Origin: Frateuria_A sp051900425
GTDB lineage: Bacteria; Pseudomonadota; Gammaproteobacteria; Xanthomonadales; Rhodanobacteraceae
DNA length: 64,000 nucleotides
Assembly (NCBI RefSeq): GCF_051900425.1
Contig: NZ_JBHZGK010000005.1
Location: forward strand, 186,001 to 250,000
Reading direction: 5' to 3'
Below, piece by piece: positions 35,164 through 43,917 of the stretch; position 1 is the stretch's first letter; the number at the start of each line of letters is the position of its first letter. The notes below the pieces were generated by a model. The model did no database searches. It was not told the origin of the DNA and saw only the letters and a program-made list of their open reading frames with translations. The position numbers and the translations under genes were made by a program.

Positions 35164-35682
35164 ATGAGCGACCCGGTGATGCTGGTGGTGATGGGGGTGT
35201 CCGGCTCGGGCAAGAGCACCATCGCCCGACGACTCGCCGAGGCGCTGGGCTACGCGTTCCTGGACGGCGACGACCTGCACCCGTCCGCCAACATCGCCAA
35301 GATGAGCACGGGCGTGCCGCTGGAGGACGTCGACCGCGCGCCCTGGCTGGACGCGATCGCTGCGTGGATGCAGCAGGAGCTGGCGGCCGGGCGCAGCGCC
35401 GTGGTCGCCTGTTCGGCGCTCAGGCGGGCGTACCGCGAGCGCCTGCGGCAGGCCGGTCCGGCGGTGTTTTTCGTTTACCTGCAGGTCGACCACGACGAAC
35501 TGGCCCGCCGCATGCGCGGGCGCGAGCACTTCATGCCGCCGAGGTTGCTGGGTAGCCAGCTGGCGACGCTGGAGGAGCCGGAACGCGACGAGCCGGCACT
35601 GCAGGTCGACGCCAACGGCAGCATCGAGGCGACCGTGGCACGGGCGCTCGACGGCCTCGCGCGACAGGGACTGCCGCGCTAG
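35164..35682 (+). CDS. gntK: Gluconokinase
   Basis: 172 residues from the ATG at 35164. The P-loop GVSGSGKST is at 11-19, then FLDGDDLHPSANIAKMSTG (substrate-binding DD and HP), LEDVDRAPWLDAI, VVACSALRRAYRERL and LLGSQLATLEEP. These match GntK-type gluconate kinases, which phosphorylate gluconate to 6-phosphogluconate for the Entner-Doudoroff or pentose phosphate pathway. An upstream in-frame ATG at 35110 gives an unconserved extension. No gluconate transporter or dehydratase is adjacent. Confidence 0.95.
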   Translation: MSDPVMLVVMGVSGSGKSTIARRLAEALGYAFLDGDDLHPSANIAKMSTGVPLEDVDRAPWLDAIAAWMQQELAAGRSAVVACSALRRAYRERLRQAGPAVFFVYLQVDHDELARRMRGREHFMPPRLLGSQLATLEEPERDEPALQVDANGSIEATVARALDGLARQGLPR

Positions 35683-35707
35683 CCGCGCCGCCGATCGACT
35701 CGCCTGC

Positions 35708-35732
35708 GGGGGGCCGAAGCCCACCCTGCGGC
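35708..35732. repeat. Half copy of the GCTGAAGCCCACCCTG repeat
   Basis: GGGGGCCGAAGCCCACCCTG matches the right arm of the elements at 51367, 55897 and 59761. The left arm is missing. It lies between the converging gntK and pirin genes. Confidence 0.6.
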
Positions 35733-35743
35733 GGCGGTGGACG

Positions 35744-36577
35744 TCAGAACCGCCCGGCGCGGAAGTCGGCGATCGCCTCGTGGATCTGCGCAGGCGTGTT
35801 CATCACGAACGGACCGTAGCGCGCGACGGCCTCGTTGAGCGGCCGGCCAGCCACCACCAGCAGCCGCGCGGCGCTCGCGCCGGCGCCCAGAGTCAGGCGG
35901 TCGCCCCCGGACAGCACCGCCAGCTCGCCGCGCGGAAGCGGTTCGCCACCGACCTCGGCGGCCTCACCTTCGAACACGTAGGCGAAGGCGTGGTGTTCCG
36001 CCGGCAGGTCCAGTTCGAAGCGCGCGCCGGCGGCCAGCGTGATGTCCAGGTACAGCGGCTCTGTGGCAACGCCCTGCACCGGACCAATCGCGGCGCCCAA
36101 CCGTCCGGCGATCACCCGCGCCTGCACGCCCGGCGAGGGTTCCATCTGCGGGATGCGCTCCGGCGCGATGTCCTGGTAGCGCGGCGCGGTCATCTTGTCC
36201 GCGGCCGGCAGGTTCACCCACAGCTGGAAGCCCCACATCAGGCCGTTTTCCTGCTGCGGCATCTCCGAATGCAGGATGCCGCGCCCGGCGGTCATCCACT
36301 GCACGCTGCCGGGGCCGAGGTCGCCCTGGTTGCCGTGGTTGTCGCCGTGGCGCATGTGCCCGGCCAGCATGTAGGTGACTGTCTCGAAGCCGCGGTGCGG
36401 GTGTTCGGGGAAGCCGGCGATGTAGTCGCCGGCCTGGTCGGAGCGGAACTCGTCCAGCAGCAGGAACGGGTCGAGCATGTCCAGGTCGGGCTGGCCGATG
36501 ATGCGCTTGAGCTTCACCCCGGCGCCGTCGTTGGTGTCGATGCCGCGCACGCGGCGGGTGATGGTGCGTTGGCTCAT
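35744..36577 (-). CDS. Pirin-family bicupin protein
   Basis: 277 residues from the ATG at 36577, which has a GGAGG ribosome binding site. The pirin N-domain has the metal-binding HPHRGFETVTYMLAG, GDNHGNQGDLGPGSVQWMTA and GILHSEMPQ motifs (three His and a Glu). The C-terminal cupin begins after residue about 175 (LYLDITLAAGARFELDLPAEH). Pirins bind iron; some are quercetin 2,3-dioxygenases and others bind regulators. A function here cannot be fixed. The upstream long open frame joined to it is not part of the protein. Confidence 0.94.
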   Translation of the reverse strand: MSQRTITRRVRGIDTNDGAGVKLKRIIGQPDLDMLDPFLLLDEFRSDQAGDYIAGFPEHPHRGFETVTYMLAGHMRHGDNHGNQGDLGPGSVQWMTAGRGILHSEMPQQENGLMWGFQLWVNLPAADKMTAPRYQDIAPERIPQMEPSPGVQARVIAGRLGAAIGPVQGVATEPLYLDITLAAGARFELDLPAEHHAFAYVFEGEAAEVGGEPLPRGELAVLSGGDRLTLGAGASAARLLVVAGRPLNEAVARYGPFVMNTPAQIHEAIADFRAGRF

Positions 36578-36676
36578 GGAAAACGCCTCCGGCTTAAGGA
36601 TGTCCATGAGCATGGGGCCGGTCGCCGACCGGGCCAAGCGCGGCGGCGTGAACGGATTGTTCGCCGAAAGCTTTCT

Positions 36677-36736
36677 GTAGGAGAGCGCCCTTGGGTGCGA
36701 CCGGTGCATGGCGGTCGCGCCCAAGGGCGCTCCTAC
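36677..36736. repeat. REP-like doublet C, overlapping the DUF4336 stop codon
   Basis: GTAGGAGAGCGCCCTTGGGT and its inverse GCGCCCAAGGGCGCTCCTAC around a short loop. The leftward stop codon TAG of the DUF4336 gene (36733-36735) lies inside the right outer arm. Confidence 0.93.
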
Positions 36737-37491
36737 AAGGGACCCAGCCAGGCGAAGGCGCGGCGCAGTTCGGCTTCGCCGTGATCCATGAAGCACTGGC
36801 CGTGCGCCAGGACGATCCGCTGCGGCTGCCAGGCGAGCATGCGTTCGAGGCAGGCGCGCGCCTCGGCCTTGTGGCCCAGGTAGGTCAGGCGCATGTCCAG
36901 CGGCATGCTGCCTTCGGGCGCGAGCACGCCGCCGAAGCGCGCGAGCCAGCGCATCGGCGTGTCGAGACGGTCGGCTTCGAAGTTCTCGATCAGGTCGGCC
37001 AGGACCAGCGTGGCGCTCGGCCGGTGCAGGAACACCACTTCCTCGATGGCCCGGCTGCCCTTGAACCGCAGCTGGTCGAGCGTGCCGGCCCAGGCTGGCG
37101 GCGCGGCGTCCTCCAGGTCGGCGTCGAAGGGCGCCTCGATGCACTGGCTGGCGGCACGCTCGCGCACGCCCGGCGACGCCCAGGCGACGGCCTGCGGGTA
37201 ACGCTGCTTCCAGGCGGCGATGTACGTGTAATGGATCTTGTTCGGCGAGACCAGGTGACGCACCGGGCCGAGCGCGTCGACAGCCTCGAACAAGGCCGTG
37301 TCCGGCGCGATCGGCGAGTGGCACCACAGCCCGCCGTCGGGCAGGCGCACTACCGTCATGCGGGTCGGGAACGGCGCGCTCATGCCGAGCGGCGCGGCCA
37401 TGCGCACGATCGGGCCGTCGACGATCCACAGCCCCGGCGCGATGGGCTTGAGTGTGTTGATCGGTTCGTACAGCGCCGTGCGCGCGGCCAT
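36733..37491 (-). CDS. DUF4336 protein (metallo-beta-lactamase-like fold)
   Basis: 252 residues. DUF4336 proteins are distant relatives of the MBL fold. Visible features are an opening GLWIVDGPIVRMAAPLGMSAPF, the PTRMTVVRLPDGGLWCHSPI strand, the LVSPNKIHYTYIAAWKQRYP motif (His in place of the usual HxHxDH), and a late VLAHGQCFMDHGEAEL. Function is unknown. Its stop codon comes from REP-like doublet C. It is upstream of the pirin gene on the same strand. Confidence 0.9.
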   Translation of the reverse strand: MAARTALYEPINTLKPIAPGLWIVDGPIVRMAAPLGMSAPFPTRMTVVRLPDGGLWCHSPIAPDTALFEAVDALGPVRHLVSPNKIHYTYIAAWKQRYPQAVAWASPGVRERAASQCIEAPFDADLEDAAPPAWAGTLDQLRFKGSRAIEEVVFLHRPSATLVLADLIENFEADRLDTPMRWLARFGGVLAPEGSMPLDMRLTYLGHKAEARACLERMLAWQPQRIVLAHGQCFMDHGEAELRRAFAWLGPL

Positions 37492-37546
37492 CCCTCACCC
37501 TTCCTTGTGGCGCCCTGCAAAGAGCGGCTCCGCGCGAACGGTGTGC

Positions 37547-38233
37547 TCAGTGCACCCAGTGCCCGCTGCGCTGGCGCGGTGGCGGCGGCGCTTCCTCGCC
37601 CGGTGGCGGGGGCGTGCGGACGAGCGCGGCCAGCTCCGCTTCGGTAGCCGGGTGCTCATGCCAGTAGTGGTCGACCGCGCCGAGCACCGGCGCGACCTGC
37701 GCCAGGCACTCGTCGTATTCCTCGTCGGTGAGTTTCTCGAACTCGGCCTCGGCCGAGAGGATGCCCTCGTCCACCGCCAGCGCCATCACCGGACCGAGCA
37801 TCTCCATCAACTGCGGGTCCTCGGCCAGGCGCTTCTCCCACAACGCGGCACGCAGGTCGATGCCACGGCTGAAGCCTTCGCACCAGCCGGCCGCCGAGAG
37901 CGCCGGGCCGGTGTCGGTATCGACTTCGCCCAGGATCGGCTCGTACGCCTCGACGTCCAGTTCGACGCGGATCGAGTCGTTCAACTTGGCCAGCAGCTCC
38001 AGCACGCGGTTGCCTTCGGCCTCGTCGGCGAACGGATCGTGCAGCACCTCGGGCAGCCACTCGTCGGGCAGCACCTCCAGCGGGCCGACGGCGATCGCCG
38101 AAAGCATGCCGTGGACGCCGTCGAGCAACAGGCGGCCTTCGTCCGCGTGGCCGCGCAGATAGCGGTCAAGCTCGTCCAGTTCCTCGTCGGTGAGGGAGCT
38201 GGGCCATTCGTCAGGCGGAGTGCTGTTCATCAT
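37547..38233 (-). CDS. UPF0149 (YecA/YgfB) family protein
   Basis: 228 residues, strongly acidic. LTDEELDELDRYLRGHADEG and LLDGVHGMLSAIAVGPLEVLP are typical of UPF0149 proteins, followed by AGWCEGFSRGIDLR. The C-terminus is a Pro-rich tail rather than the SEC-C zinc motif seen in some YecA proteins. The function is not established. It lies 3 bases after xthA, so the two are co-transcribed, with the start close to the xthA stop codon. Confidence 0.9.
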   Translation of the reverse strand: MMNSTPPDEWPSSLTDEELDELDRYLRGHADEGRLLLDGVHGMLSAIAVGPLEVLPDEWLPEVLHDPFADEAEGNRVLELLAKLNDSIRVELDVEAYEPILGEVDTDTGPALSAAGWCEGFSRGIDLRAALWEKRLAEDPQLMEMLGPVMALAVDEGILSAEAEFEKLTDEEYDECLAQVAPVLGAVDHYWHEHPATEAELAALVRTPPPPGEEAPPPPRQRSGHWVH

Positions 38234-38236
38234 TCC

Positions 38237-39007
38237 TCAGATATCCAGATCGAGCGTCACCGGGGTGTGATCGGACGGCCGTTCCCACTGGCGCGGCACG
38301 CGGTCGATCGCGGCCGCGCGCGCGGTGCCCTTGAGCGCCTCGCCGAGCAGGATCAGATCGATGCGCAAGCCCAGGTTGCGGCGGAAGGCGGCCTGCCGGT
38401 AATCCCACCAGCTGTGGTGGCCGGCGTCCTGTTCGAACAGGCGGAAGCTGTCGTGCAGGCCCAGGCCGGTGATCGCGCTGAGCGCCGCGCGCTCGGGCAC
38501 CGAACACAGCACCGAGTCGCGCCAGGCGACCGGGTCGTGCACGTCGCGGTCGTCCGGCGCGATGTTGAAGTCGCCCAGCACCACCAGGTTGGGATGGCGC
38601 TCGTGCTCGCGCGCCAGAAATTCGCGCACCCTGGCCAGCCAGTCCAGCTTGTAGTCGTACTTCGGATCGCCCACCGCCTTGCCGTTGACCACGTACAGGT
38701 CGACCACGCGCAGGTCGCCGACGGTGGCGGCGAGGATGCGCCGCTGCGGATCCTCCAGCCCGGGAATGTCGGTGACCACGTCGGTAGGCGCATGCCCGCG
38801 CGCCAGGATCGCCACGCCGTTGTAGGTCTTCTGCCCGGAGAACACCGCGCGGTAGCCGGCCGCGGCCAGCTCGTCGACCGGGAACTTCGCGTCCTCCAGC
38901 TTGGTTTCCTGCAGCGCCACGATGTCCGGTTGCGCCTCGGCCATCCACTGGGTCAGCTGCGGCAGGCGCACCTTCAGCGAGTTCACGTTCCAGGAGGCGA
39001 TCTTCAT
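38237..39007 (-). CDS. xthA: Exodeoxyribonuclease III / AP endonuclease
   Basis: 256 residues of the EEP fold. MKIASWNVNSLKVRLPQL, VALQETKLED (catalytic Glu), YGVAILAR-like YNGVAILARG, VVLGDFNIAPDD (catalytic Asp/Asn) and the C-terminal RPSDHTPVTLDL with the Asp-His pair match XthA. It cleaves abasic sites and degrades 3' ends during base excision repair. It is the first gene of an xthA-UPF0149 pair. Confidence 0.96.
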   Translation of the reverse strand: MKIASWNVNSLKVRLPQLTQWMAEAQPDIVALQETKLEDAKFPVDELAAAGYRAVFSGQKTYNGVAILARGHAPTDVVTDIPGLEDPQRRILAATVGDLRVVDLYVVNGKAVGDPKYDYKLDWLARVREFLAREHERHPNLVVLGDFNIAPDDRDVHDPVAWRDSVLCSVPERAALSAITGLGLHDSFRLFEQDAGHHSWWDYRQAAFRRNLGLRIDLILLGEALKGTARAAAIDRVPRQWERPSDHTPVTLDLDI

Positions 39008-39038
39008 CGGCGCATTGTAGGCGATGCGCCGTGCGCGG

Positions 39039-40412
39039 CTATCGGCGCGCGGCCGCCTTGCGCTGCTGGCGCGCCATGCGCCGGCGGCGCCAGCTCAGCA
39101 GCGGCTGCGCACTGAAGCCGTGCACCACCACGCTCAGGGTGATGGTGGTGACCGCCACGCCGGCGACCAGCCGCGCCGGCTCGCCGTCCAGCCCGTGCAG
39201 CAATGCAAAGGCCAGGTAGTTCAGACCACCGATGCCGCGGATGCCGAGCCAGCCGAGCAACAACCGCCGGCGCCAGTGCAGCTGCATGCCGATGGTGGTG
39301 ATCCAGGTGGCGAGCGGGCGCACCACCAGAAAGAGCACACCCGCCAGCAGCAGCGCCTGCGGTTCCCAGTGGCGCGCCAGCGCGATGCCCAGCAGCAACA
39401 CCAGCAGCGGCCCGAGCAGGTGCTCCATGACGTTGCCGAAGGTCAGCGCCTCGGCCACCAGGTGACCGACGATCTCCACCGGCTGGTCGCGGTCGACGCC
39501 GCCGTCCAGGACCGGGCGCACCACGAATTCGGCCGGCGGCGTGCGGGTGATGTCGTGCTCGCGAGGCAGGCGCGGATGCGGGTGCTCGCGCATCACGCCG
39601 ACCTCGACCACGCGCATGCCCACGCCCGCGGCGAACGCCGCCAGGTAGCCGAGGGCGCCGATGCCCTCGGCGACCGCGTAGGTCACCGCGACCAGGCCGG
39701 TGATGAGCAACGCGCCCGGTCCCGGGTCGCGGCCGATCCGCATCAACTGCGTGCCCAGCCGGCCGACCAGCCAGCCGAGCCCGAAGCCGAGCGCGAGTCC
39801 GGCGCCCACGCCCCACACGAGCTTGACCAGCGCCCACTCGCCGATGGCGCCCCATGAGAGCCCGCCATGCAGCCAGGCAAGCGCCAGCAGCAGGAACGGC
39901 ATCGCGCTGCCGTCGTTCATCCCCGCCTCGCCGGACAGCGCCACGCGCAGGCCGTCGTGGTCGGCCGCGTTGTCCACCGCGATGGTGCTGGCCAGCACCG
40001 GGTCGGTCGGCGCCAGCATGGCCGCCAGCAGCAGCGCCAGCGGCCAGTCCAGAGAAAGGAGCAGGTGCGCCGCCAGTGCGGTGCCGGCGATCGACAACGC
40101 CATCGCCGGGAACGCCAGCCGCCACGCCACCCGCCACGGCCGCGCGCGCCAGGGCATGCGCAGCTTCAGGCCGCCGACGAACAGCGAGATGATCAGTGCC
40201 ACCTCGGTCAGCCGCTCCAGCCAGCGCGCGTCGGCCAGGAAGTTGACGTCGAGCAGGTACAGGCCCCACGGCCCGATCGCGACGCCGACCACCAGGTACA
40301 ACGCGAACTGCGTCAGCGGCAACGGCCGGATCCATCCGGCCGCCAGCGACATGACCATCAGCAGGGCGCCGCAGGCCGCCATCCATCCAAGAAAACCCAT
40401 GTCGGTTTCCAT
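39039..40412 (-). CDS. NhaP/CPA1-type Na+(K+)/H+ antiporter
   Basis: 457 residues, about 11-13 membrane helices. Key motifs are AAMLAPTDPVLAST with the TDP signature, ALSGEAGMNDGSAMPFLLL with the ND core, and GIRGIGGLNYLAFAL near the C-terminus. It exchanges Na+ or K+ for protons in the inner membrane for pH or salt balance. A hydrophilic loop (about 265-300, basic and acidic) interrupts the helices. The ATG at 40400 (MGFLGW) is an alternative start, with a GGAAA sequence before it. Confidence 0.92.
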   Translation of the reverse strand: METDMGFLGWMAACGALLMVMSLAAGWIRPLPLTQFALYLVVGVAIGPWGLYLLDVNFLADARWLERLTEVALIISLFVGGLKLRMPWRARPWRVAWRLAFPAMALSIAGTALAAHLLLSLDWPLALLLAAMLAPTDPVLASTIAVDNAADHDGLRVALSGEAGMNDGSAMPFLLLALAWLHGGLSWGAIGEWALVKLVWGVGAGLALGFGLGWLVGRLGTQLMRIGRDPGPGALLITGLVAVTYAVAEGIGALGYLAAFAAGVGMRVVEVGVMREHPHPRLPREHDITRTPPAEFVVRPVLDGGVDRDQPVEIVGHLVAEALTFGNVMEHLLGPLLVLLLGIALARHWEPQALLLAGVLFLVVRPLATWITTIGMQLHWRRRLLLGWLGIRGIGGLNYLAFALLHGLDGEPARLVAGVAVTTITLSVVVHGFSAQPLLSWRRRRMARQQRKAAARR

Positions 40413-40513
40413 CGACCGAACCGACCCCTAGCGTCGCCGGGGTGGCATCGACAGCGGATGAACAGCGCCGGCGCCGCCGGCAGGAACCGCGTTGCTCCCG
40501 CAGGATTTGCCTG

Positions 40514-42571
40514 TCAGGCCAGCCCGTGACTGCGCAGCAGCGCCTCCGGCTCGGGTTTGCGGCCGCGGAAGGCGATGAAGCTTTCCAGTGCGGGACGGCT
40601 CGCGCCGACGGCGAGGATCTCCCGGCGGAAGCGCTCGCCGGTGGCCTGGTCGATCACGCTGCCGCCGTGCTCGGTCAGTTCCTCGAAGGCACCGAAGGCA
40701 TCGGCGCTGAGCAGCTCGGCCCACAGGTAGCTGTAGTAGCCGGCCGCGTAGCCGCCGGAGAAGATGTGCGTGAACGCATGCGGGAAACGCTGCCAGGCCG
40801 GCGGGTGCAGCACCGCGACCTGGTGGCGCACCTGCTCGAGCACTTCCATCGTGCGGGCGCCGCGGGCCGGGTCGTATTCCAGGTGCATGAGGAAATCGAA
40901 CAGCGCGAACTCGAGCTGGCGCACCAGGAACAGGCCGGCATGGTAGTGCCGCGCGGCGAGCATGCGCTGGTAAAGCTCGTCGGGCAACGGCTCGCCGGTC
41001 TGCCAGTGGCGCGCGAACAGGTCCAGCGCCTCGCGGTTCCAGCCGAAGTTCTCCATGAACTGGCTGGGCAGTTCCACCGCGTCCCACTCCACGCCGTCGA
41101 TGCCGCCGATCGAAGGCAGCGCGATCTCGGTCAGCAGGTGGTGGAGGCCGTGGCCGAATTCGTGGAAGAGGGTGAGCACGTCGTCGTGCTTGAGCAGCGC
41201 CGGCCTGCCCTCGGTGGGCGGGGCGAAGTTGCAGGTGAGGAAGGCGATCGGCAGCTGGTGCGCGGCGGCATCGTCGAAGCGCGCGCGGCAGACGTCCATC
41301 CAGGCGCCGCCGCGCTTGCCGTTGCGCGCGTAGAGATCGACGTAGGCGCCGGCGAACACGCGCCCGTCGGCGTCGCGCACGTCGTAGTAGCGCACGTCCG
41401 GATGCCACACGTCGACGTCCTCGCGCGGGCTCAGCGTGATGCCGTAGAGCCTGCCGGTGAGCGCGAACAGGCCGTCGAGCACCGCCGGCAGCGGGAAGTA
41501 GGGCTTCAGTTGCTCCTCGTCCAGCGCATAGCGCTGCTGGCGCAGTTTCTCCGAGACATAGGCGACGTCCCAGGGCTCGAGGTTGTCCAGGCCCAGCTCC
41601 GCCTGCGCCCAGGCGCGCAGCTCGTCCAGCTCCTGCTGCGCCACCGGTCGGGCGCGCGCGGCCAGATCGTGCAGGAACTCCAGCACCTCGGTCGGCGAGC
41701 CGGCCATCTTGGTGGCCAGCGACTCCTCCGCGGCGTTGGCGAAGCCGAGCAGCTGCGCCGCCTCGTGGCGCAGCTTCATGATCTCTTCGATGCGCGCGCT
41801 GTTGTCGAACTTGCCCGCGTCCGGACCCTGGTCGGAGGCGCGGGTCTGGTAGGCCCAGTAGACGCGCTCGCGCAGGCCGCGATTGTCGGCATAGGTGAGC
41901 ACCGCCTGCACGCTGGGCTGCTTGAGCGTGACCAGGAAGCCTTCCAGGTCCTGCTCGGCGGCGTAGCGACGCAGCACCGCGCGCGATGACTCGGGGAGGC
42001 CTTCGAGGTCGCGTTCGTCGGTGACGTGCTCATGCCAGGCCTCGGTCGCGTCCAGCACGGCGTTGGCGAACTCGGTGGACAGGCGCGAGAGCGCCACGCC
42101 GATCTCGCGGTAGCGCGAGCGCGCCGGTTCCTCCAGCGCGACGCCGGAGAGCCTGAAGTCGCGCAGCGCGTGCTCGACCAGCGCGCGTTCCGGCCGTGGC
42201 AGGGTGGCGAAGGTCGGCGCGTCAGCCAGCGCCTGCACGGCGGCATACAGCGCGCGGTTCTGGCCCAGCTCGATGGCATGCTCGGTAAGTTTTTCCTCGG
42301 CCGGTCCATACACCGCGCGCAGCGCCTCGCTGTCGGCCACCGCGTGCAGATGGCCGACCGGCGCCCAGGCATGCGCCAGGCGCTGCTCCAGCCGCTCCTG
42401 GGTGAGCATCACCGTGGCGAAGTCCTTCGGCGCGTCCGCGGCGGTCAGCGCGTCGATGCCGGCGCGGTAGTCGGCCAGGATGGCCTCGACCGCCGGTCCG
42501 ACGTGTTCGGGCGTGATTTTCGAGAAGGCGGGAAGCGGCTGGTCGGCGAGCAGCGGGTTGGCTTGGTCCAT
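40514..42571 (-). CDS. prlC: Oligopeptidase A (M3 family)
   Basis: 685 residues, the usual length. The zinc motif HEFGH (about residue 470) with a downstream Glu, plus IGGIDGVEWDAVELPSQFME and FSGGYAAGYYSYLWAELLSADAF, are the M3 signatures. It degrades peptides of moderate length in the cytoplasm, including signal peptide fragments. It is divergent from the gamma-carbonic anhydrase gene. Confidence 0.96.
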   Translation of the reverse strand: MDQANPLLADQPLPAFSKITPEHVGPAVEAILADYRAGIDALTAADAPKDFATVMLTQERLEQRLAHAWAPVGHLHAVADSEALRAVYGPAEEKLTEHAIELGQNRALYAAVQALADAPTFATLPRPERALVEHALRDFRLSGVALEEPARSRYREIGVALSRLSTEFANAVLDATEAWHEHVTDERDLEGLPESSRAVLRRYAAEQDLEGFLVTLKQPSVQAVLTYADNRGLRERVYWAYQTRASDQGPDAGKFDNSARIEEIMKLRHEAAQLLGFANAAEESLATKMAGSPTEVLEFLHDLAARARPVAQQELDELRAWAQAELGLDNLEPWDVAYVSEKLRQQRYALDEEQLKPYFPLPAVLDGLFALTGRLYGITLSPREDVDVWHPDVRYYDVRDADGRVFAGAYVDLYARNGKRGGAWMDVCRARFDDAAAHQLPIAFLTCNFAPPTEGRPALLKHDDVLTLFHEFGHGLHHLLTEIALPSIGGIDGVEWDAVELPSQFMENFGWNREALDLFARHWQTGEPLPDELYQRMLAARHYHAGLFLVRQLEFALFDFLMHLEYDPARGARTMEVLEQVRHQVAVLHPPAWQRFPHAFTHIFSGGYAAGYYSYLWAELLSADAFGAFEELTEHGGSVIDQATGERFRREILAVGASRPALESFIAFRGRKPEPEALLRSHGLA

Positions 42572-42667
42572 GAAGAACTCCTTGGGATCGTTCCAGCGTG
42601 GCGACCGGGCTGGGCGAATTCAAGCCGCGCAGGCACCGCCAGTGTGTGCTCACTTACAATCCCGCGG

Positions 42668-43198
42668 ATGAACAATCTGCGTATCTACAAGGGCATCGCG
42701 CCCACCCTCGGCCAGCGCGTCTATGTCGACCCGGCCGCCAGCGTGATCGGGGACGTGGTGCTGGGTGACGACGTGTCGGTCTGGCCCGGCGTGGTGCTGC
42801 GCGGCGACGTGCACTCCATCCGCGTCGGCGCGCGCACCAACATCCAGGACGGCACCATCGTGCACGTCAGCCATGAGGGACCCTACGGCCCGGGCTATCC
42901 CTGCCTGATCGGCGAGGGCGTAACGATCGGCCATGCCGCGGTGGTGCATGCCTGCACGCTGGAGGACTACTGCCTGATCGGCATGCACGCCACCGTGCTC
43001 GACGGCGCGGTGGTCAAGAAGCACGGTTTCGTCGGCGCCGGCGCGGTGATCCCGCCGGGCAAGGTGGTCGGCGAGCGCGAGCTGTGGCTGGGCAATCCGG
43101 CCCGGTGCGTGCGCGTGCTGACCGACAGCCAGGTCGAGCAGCTGCATTACTCGGCCGAACACTACATGCGCCTGAAGGACGCCTACCTGGCCGGCTGA
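42668..43198 (+). CDS. yrdA: Gamma-class carbonic anhydrase-like protein (YrdA)
   Basis: 176 residues of left-handed beta-helix. Hexapeptide turns (VIGDVVLGDDVSVWPGVVLR) and three metal-binding His in IVHVSHEG and TIGHAAVVHACTLED match the YrdA/CaiE/PaaY branch. Catalytic activity in this branch is variable and not certain. It is divergent from prlC, with a 96-base gap, and overlaps the converging hypothetical gene by 16 bases. Confidence 0.93.
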   Translation: MNNLRIYKGIAPTLGQRVYVDPAASVIGDVVLGDDVSVWPGVVLRGDVHSIRVGARTNIQDGTIVHVSHEGPYGPGYPCLIGEGVTIGHAAVVHACTLEDYCLIGMHATVLDGAVVKKHGFVGAGAVIPPGKVVGERELWLGNPARCVRVLTDSQVEQLHYSAEHYMRLKDAYLAG

Positions 43199-43686
43199 AC
43201 GGCCCGGCGCGCCAGCCGTGCCTGCAGGATCGCCGCGCGTGCCTCGTGCCGGCGCACTTCCAGGTGGCGCTGCGCGGTGAGTTTGCCGGCCAGCAGCGCC
43301 AGCAGGTAGTTGTCCGCATCGAAGTCACGCAACAGGCGCAGCTCGCGCTCGGCCTCGTCCAGCTCGCCACGGTCGATCGTCTGCTCGACCACCTTCGTGG
43401 CCGTGGGGAACAGCCGTTGCAACGCCTCGCGGGTGGCCGCGTCGTCGGGCTCCAGGCCGAGCACGCTGAGGTAGAACTCGTAGGCGTTGCTGCCGGCCGG
43501 GGCCAGCAGGCGATGCTCGCGTTCGGCGGTCTGCGCCAGCGCCAGCAGGATGGCGCGTCCGCCCGCCTCCTCGTCGGCGACGGGGCGGATGGGTGAGCGC
43601 CGCAGCTGGCCCAGCGCGGCCACGACCAGGAGCAAGGCGCCGACGGCCAGCCAGTGGCGACGGGTGGGCGCAGGGGAAACGGACAT
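43183..43686 (-). CDS. Membrane-anchored hypothetical with helical repeats
   Basis: 167 residues. One N-terminal membrane helix (about 12-27, LAVGALLLVVAALG) anchors a periplasmic or cytoplasmic helical domain that contains HRLLAPAGSNAYEFYLSVLG and GELDEAERELRLLRDFDADNYLLALL, reminiscent of TPR-like helical pairs. I do not recognise a named family. Its last 16 bases overlap the 3' end of the gamma-carbonic anhydrase gene on the opposite strand, a tail-to-tail arrangement. Confidence 0.75.
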   Translation of the reverse strand: MSVSPAPTRRHWLAVGALLLVVAALGQLRRSPIRPVADEEAGGRAILLALAQTAEREHRLLAPAGSNAYEFYLSVLGLEPDDAATREALQRLFPTATKVVEQTIDRGELDEAERELRLLRDFDADNYLLALLAGKLTAQRHLEVRRHEARAAILQARLARRAVQPAR

Positions 43687-43917
43687 GCAGGGGTCGCCAG
43701 TGGCCCGCGCAGGGACGCGGCCGACGCACGGTAGCGAGGGCTGGTTGCAGTGGCGTGACTCGCGCGGCCGGTCGGCGCGTCACCGGCCGCTGTCTGCGCA
43801 TGCTGGCATGCGCATGAACGCGACCGGCATCTGCCCGTGCGAAGCAGCAGGTGGTATCCCGCCCGCGCCCCGGGACGCTCCTGCACGAGGCCCTGTCGTG
43901 CTTGCGGCCCGGGGATC

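Noticed and set aside
35744..37498. 584-residue fusion of pirin with upstream sequence
   Set aside because: The upstream part is out of frame with the DUF4336 gene and crosses a REP element; pirin has its own start with a GGAGG site.
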